Source: G026625185 sp963727835
Lineage (GTDB): Bacteria; Desulfobacterota; WTBG01; JAGOGO01
DNA length: 64,000 nucleotides
Assembly: GCA_963727835.1 (NCBI GenBank)
Contig: CAVSIB010000059.1
Span: 1 to 64,000, forward strand
Reading direction: 5' to 3'
Positions 60,462 to 64,000 of the stretch are shown here, one piece after another (position 1 is the first letter of the stretch; each line of letters begins with the position of its first letter). The position numbers and the translations under genes are program-made. Under the pieces are notes generated by a model, which made no database searches, had not been told where the DNA came from, and was given only the letters and a program-made list of their open reading frames with translations.

Positions 60462-63041
60462 ATGGGAAAAGATTATCATCCCCACGAAATTGAGGAGAAC
60501 TGGCAGAGGCTCTGGGAAGAGAATCAGGTGTTTACGGTTACAGAATCAGCCGATAAACCCAAGTATTATCTGTTGGAAATGTTTCCTTATCCTTCCGGTC
60601 GGATTCATGTAGGCCATGTCCGCAATTATTCTATCGGAGATGTTATTGCCCGGTATAAAACGATGCGAGGCTTTAACGTGCTCCATCCCATCGGCTGGGA
60701 CGCCTTTGGCCTCCCCGCGGAAAATGCGGCGATTGAGCATAAAACCCATCCCTCCCAATGGACTTATGACAACATTGCCTACATGCGCTCCCAACTTAAG
60801 CGGATGGGAATAAGCTATGATTGGACGCGGGAATTGGCTACGTGTGATCCGGGCTACTACCGGTGGGAACAGCTTATCTTCATCAAAATGTTTGAAAAGG
60901 GTCTCGCCTATCGGAAACGTTCGTGGGTAAACTGGTGTGAGAAATGTCAGACCGTATTGGCCAATGAACAGGTTGAGGCGGGCTTGTGCTGGCGCTGTGG
61001 CAAAGAAGTCGCCCAGAAAGACTTACAACAGTGGTTTTTTAAGATCACGGCGTATGCCGAAGAACTTTTGGACTACTGCGATAAACTTCCCGGCTGGCCG
61101 GAACGGGTTTTAACCATGCAAAAAAACTGGATCGGAAGAAGTGAGGGCGCGGAGATAAGCTTTACTTTGGAAAAAGGAAAGGGCGAGATCACGGTTTTTA
61201 CCACTCGTCCGGATACCCTCTTCGGCGCGACGTTTATGAGCCTTGCCCCCGAGCATCCTCTTGCCCAAACTCTCTCTCACGGCACTCCTCAAGAGAACCC
61301 CGTTCGTCAGTTTATCGAAAAAATGAAACGGGAAGACTTAAGCAAACGGACTGCGGAAGATACAGAAAAAGAAGGAGTGTTTACAGGATCATACTGCATC
61401 AACCCCGTGACGAATCGGAAAATGCCGATCTTTGTTGCAAACTTTGTTTTAATGGAATATGGAACCGGGGCAGTCATGGCCGTGCCTACCCACGACCAGC
61501 GAGATTTTGAGTTTGCGAAAAAATATGGGCTTCCGCTCATTATTGTCATCCAACCCTCCGAAGAAAAACTCGACCCCATTTCTCTGGAGGCCGCGTATGT
61601 GGATGATGGAATCATGGTAAATTCGGGACAGTTTGACGGGATACCGAACAGAGAAGCAGGAGTTAAAATAACCGACTATCTGGCATCGATAGGAAAGGGT
61701 AAAAAAACAGTCAGTTATCGGCTCCGGGACTGGGGCATCTCTCGTCAGCGTTACTGGGGAGCGCCCATTCCTATAATTTACTGTGATGAGTGCGGAATCG
61801 TCCCGGTTTCCGAAAAAGACTTACCCGTGGTTTTACCACTCGACGTGAAAATGCTCGAGACCGGGCAATCTCCGCTTGCGTTAAGCTCTGCCTTTGTTAA
61901 TACTCCCTGCCCACGCTGTTCACGACCCAGCCGACGGGAGACTGATACCATGGATACGTTTGTAGAGTCATCCTGGTATTTTTTCCGCTACGCCTGTCCC
62001 ACTTACGATAATGGCCCTTTAGATAAGGATAAAGTTAACTATTGGATGCCGGTCGACCAATATATCGGCGGCATCGAGCACGCCATTCTTCACCTTCTCT
62101 ATGCCCGGTTCTATACCAAGGTTCTCCGAGACTTAGGGATAGTACGGCAGGACGAACCGTTTACCAATCTGCTAACTCAGGGTATGGTCCATAAGGAGAC
62201 CACCCGGTGTCCTCAGCATGGCTGGCTCTTTCCCAAAGAAGTTGCGGAAGGGAAATGCATCGGGTGCGGGTCAGCAGTTGAAATCGGGCGCACGGAAAAA
62301 ATGTCCAAATCCAAAAAAAATGTCGTCGATCCGGACGAACTTATCGAACAGCACGGCGCGGATACTATCCGCCTTTTCTGCCTTTTTGCCGCACCCCCAG
62401 AAAAAGATTTAGACTGGAGCGACCAGGGAGTGGAAGGAGCTTTTCGGTTTTTGGGCCGGGTCTGGCGGATAATCCAGGTACACGCGGAAACCATGAAGGA
62501 TGCTAAACCCTATCACGGGAAAGAAGACCTTCCTGAAACCTTAAGAAATCTCCGGCGGAAAACCCATCAGACTATCCGAAAAGTAACAGAAGACCTTGAA
62601 GAACGCTTCCACTTCAATACCGCGATCAGCGCAATCATGGAGCTTGTCAACACTTTGTATCAGTTTGACGTAAATTCCGTCGCGAACCCCTTTAAAAACC
62701 AAGTGTTAAGGGAAGCCATGGAAACCATTGTGCTCCTCCTCTACCCGGTGAGTCCCCATATCACTGAAGAACTTTGGCAGATTTTAGGACATACGGAAAG
62801 CATCAGCAAAGAAGCCTGGCCCTCCTATGACCCGGAAGTTGCCAAAGAAGAGGAGATGGTGATAGTCATCCAAATTAACGGAAAACTGCGGGGTCAAATA
62901 ACCGTACCCGTCAACACTCTGGAACAAGAAATCAAAACCTTAGCTCAAAACGATGAACGAACGAAACAATGGACAGAAGGGAAAAAGATTGTTAAAATAA
63001 TTTATGTTCCCCGAAAACTGATTAATATGGTGATGCAATGA
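60462..63041 (+). CDS. leuS: Leucine--tRNA ligase
   Basis: An 859-residue class I synthetase. The HIGH box appears as HVGHVRNYSIGDV near residue 52, followed by HPIGWDAFGLPAENAAI. The CP1 editing domain has FTTRPDTLFGATFMSLAPEH and GTGAVMAVPTHDQRDFEFAK. The zinc-binding Cys pairs are at 159-163 and near residue 178. The KMSKS box is TEKMSKSKKNVVDPDELI. The length is standard for bacterial LeuRS. It overlaps lptE by four bases and is separated from holA only by lptE, a common order in Gram-negative bacteria. Confidence 0.97.
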   Translation: MGKDYHPHEIEENWQRLWEENQVFTVTESADKPKYYLLEMFPYPSGRIHVGHVRNYSIGDVIARYKTMRGFNVLHPIGWDAFGLPAENAAIEHKTHPSQWTYDNIAYMRSQLKRMGISYDWTRELATCDPGYYRWEQLIFIKMFEKGLAYRKRSWVNWCEKCQTVLANEQVEAGLCWRCGKEVAQKDLQQWFFKITAYAEELLDYCDKLPGWPERVLTMQKNWIGRSEGAEISFTLEKGKGEITVFTTRPDTLFGATFMSLAPEHPLAQTLSHGTPQENPVRQFIEKMKREDLSKRTAEDTEKEGVFTGSYCINPVTNRKMPIFVANFVLMEYGTGAVMAVPTHDQRDFEFAKKYGLPLIIVIQPSEEKLDPISLEAAYVDDGIMVNSGQFDGIPNREAGVKITDYLASIGKGKKTVSYRLRDWGISRQRYWGAPIPIIYCDECGIVPVSEKDLPVVLPLDVKMLETGQSPLALSSAFVNTPCPRCSRPSRRETDTMDTFVESSWYFFRYACPTYDNGPLDKDKVNYWMPVDQYIGGIEHAILHLLYARFYTKVLRDLGIVRQDEPFTNLLTQGMVHKETTRCPQHGWLFPKEVAEGKCIGCGSAVEIGRTEKMSKSKKNVVDPDELIEQHGADTIRLFCLFAAPPEKDLDWSDQGVEGAFRFLGRVWRIIQVHAETMKDAKPYHGKEDLPETLRNLRRKTHQTIRKVTEDLEERFHFNTAISAIMELVNTLYQFDVNSVANPFKNQVLREAMETIVLLLYPVSPHITEELWQILGHTESISKEAWPSYDPEVAKEEEMVIVIQINGKLRGQITVPVNTLEQEIKTLAQNDERTKQWTEGKKIVKIIYVPRKLINMVMQ

Positions 63042-63577
63042 GTTCATGTGATCAAAAATCGATGGTCAAGGTGCTTTTCGCTTTTATTCTTTTTTTCGTT
63101 TTCAGCAATGGTTGTGGGGGGTACCACTTTGCCTCGGATTACAACAACCTCCCGGGAGACATAACCTCGATCTCCATTCCCTTTTTCCAAAACGAAACCT
63201 ATGAGGCAAATATTGAATCTTATTTTACCCGTGCTCTGATCAACGAGTTTATCAAAAATAAAAAATTCACTATCCTTTCTCATGGAGCAGATGCCACGCT
63301 TCATGGGATTGTTAAACAGTTTCGCACTACAACGATTGCTTATTCCTCGGAAGACAAAGTCCTTGAATACCGGGCGTACATCACGCTCGATCTTACGTTA
63401 AAAAATAATCACACGAATGAAACCATTTGGAAAAAACCCTCCTTAACCTATGATGAAGAGTATAAAGTTTCAACTGAAGATAATGCCTTAACCGAAGCAA
63501 CCAAAAAAGTAGCTTTTCAGAAAATTGCCAATGAGTTGGCCGAGCAAATTTATGAGGAGCTGGTTTTGGGTTTTTAA
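63038..63577 (+). CDS. lptE: LPS-assembly lipoprotein LptE
   Basis: A 179-residue outer-membrane lipoprotein that plugs LptD for LPS insertion. A signal and lipobox run from VKVLFAFILFFVFSNGCGGY, with the lipid-bearing Cys in NGC. The LptE core follows (DITSISIPFFQNETYEANIE, FIKNKKFTILSHGADATLHG). ATG 63038 overlaps the leuS stop (ATGA); ATG 63062 gives a shorter, more typical signal peptide and is also possible. It shows that the organism has a diderm, LPS-type envelope. Confidence 0.88.
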   Translation: MSSCDQKSMVKVLFAFILFFVFSNGCGGYHFASDYNNLPGDITSISIPFFQNETYEANIESYFTRALINEFIKNKKFTILSHGADATLHGIVKQFRTTTIAYSSEDKVLEYRAYITLDLTLKNNHTNETIWKKPSLTYDEEYKVSTEDNALTEATKKVAFQKIANELAEQIYEELVLGF

Positions 63578-63579
63578 GC

Positions 63580-64000
63580 ATGAAACCTGCTGTTTTTTTA
63601 TCAAAGTTCAAAGAGGGTTCATTACTCCCTCTTTATTATTTTTACGGAGAAGAAGAATACCTAAAAAACAAAGCCGTTCACATTGTATTGGAGCGTTTGG
63701 GAGAAAAAATAAACCGTGGCTTGAATTTCGAGGTTTTTTCCAGTTCTTCCACCCCCATAGCAACCCTTCTTGATCACGCTCGCACTATTCCCTTTTTAGG
63801 CGGACGGAAAATCGTCCTTTTTAAAGAGGCGGAAAAGATCTCTGCTCAAGAACAGGAGCACCTTTTTTCCTACGTGGAAAGCCCAAGCAAGAAAACCACC
63901 CTTATCCTAACCAGCAGTGGTGTTAATTTTCGGGGCAACGCTTTTAAACCACTCCTTAAGTCCTTCGCAAAGTATGCGGGATACGGCTTGGTTCTCGAAT
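63580..64000 (+). CDS. holA: DNA polymerase III delta subunit (partial, cut by window end)
   Basis: The N-terminal 140 residues of the clamp-loader delta subunit. It begins MKPAVFLSKFKEGSLLPLYY, then FYGEEEYLKNKAV, the Walker-like start of delta. TIPFLGGRKIVLFKEAEKIS and TLILTSSGVNF follow, all in the family order. ATG 63580 comes two bases after lptE. The gene runs off the right edge. Confidence 0.88.
   Translation, partial: MKPAVFLSKFKEGSLLPLYYFYGEEEYLKNKAVHIVLERLGEKINRGLNFEVFSSSSTPIATLLDHARTIPFLGGRKIVLFKEAEKISAQEQEHLFSYVESPSKKTTLILTSSGVNFRGNAFKPLLKSFAKYAGYGLVLE

Overview
The window looks like the chromosome of an anaerobic, Gram-negative bacterium. The best fit is a Desulfobacterota/deltaproteobacterial-type lineage; this is inferred from protein families, not from a phylogeny. 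The pointers are a PxxKW cysteine-rich protein, an HdrCBA-FlxDCBA flavin/iron-sulfur complex, many CCG and ferredoxin-type iron-sulfur proteins, an IorA 2-oxoacid:ferredoxin oxidoreductase subunit, a glycolate/lactate-oxidase pair, and an outer-membrane LPS-assembly lipoprotein (LptE). By eye the DNA is moderately AT-rich, with very AT-rich intergenic gaps.

Layout. 1-6.5 kb is an accessory block abutting a tRNA-Phe gene. It holds small unknown genes, a PAPS-reductase-like fragment, a primase-polymerase, a primase-C/RecA-like ATPase and three small helix-turn-helix proteins, so it reads as the end of an integrated element; no integrase is visible. 6.8-8.7 kb has an orphan OppB/OppC-type permease pair. 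8.9-15.6 kb is informational: rpsU-dnaG-rpoD, tRNA(CAT), a zinc-ribbon protein, RNase P RNA and serS. 15.8-17.3 kb is a large membrane protein. 17.8-20.7 kb is hisB-hisH-hisA-hisF behind a near-consensus promoter. 20.7-23.9 kb has an M48 protease, a DUF2065 protein, a lytic transglycosylase, a RidA-like gene and a TsaC/YrdC gene. A 174-bp MITE-like element with 20-bp inverted repeats and a 9-bp target duplication lies at 24.06-24.23 kb. 24.4-31.1 kb is the seven-gene hdrCBA-flxDCBA operon, closed by a strong terminator. 32.8-36.2 kb has PTS enzyme I, rsmI and a nucleoside phosphorylase. 37.1-41.4 kb is a reverse-strand cluster (M23 peptidase, dtd, mobA, Mur ligase, unknown). 41.7-47.7 kb has bioB, a truncated DUF72 gene, a methanogen-type thymidylate synthase, a PAS protein, a divergent dnaA and rarA. 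48-50.8 kb has iorA and a PflA-like radical SAM gene. 51.9-54.5 kb has a GerMN-domain protein and fusA. 55.0-59.7 kb is a lactate-type cluster (FeS/HTH protein, larA remnant, FAD oxidase, FeS subunit). 59.9-64 kb has sixA, leuS, lptE and the start of holA.

The energy genes fit together. The FAD oxidase and its FeS partner would oxidise lactate or glycolate. IorA would feed ferredoxin. The Hdr-Flx complex would link NADH, ferredoxin and a thiol/disulfide carrier by flavin-based bifurcation. These roles come from family knowledge.

A recurring feature is broken reading frames. More than a dozen genes, including ones expected to be essential, need one-base corrections, often in runs of 3-7 identical bases. 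That points first to sequencing or assembly indels, with a few real pseudogenes among them (truncated DUF72, DUF1330, LarA, DUF2284). I did not run any alignment or search; identifications rest on motifs and remembered family features.
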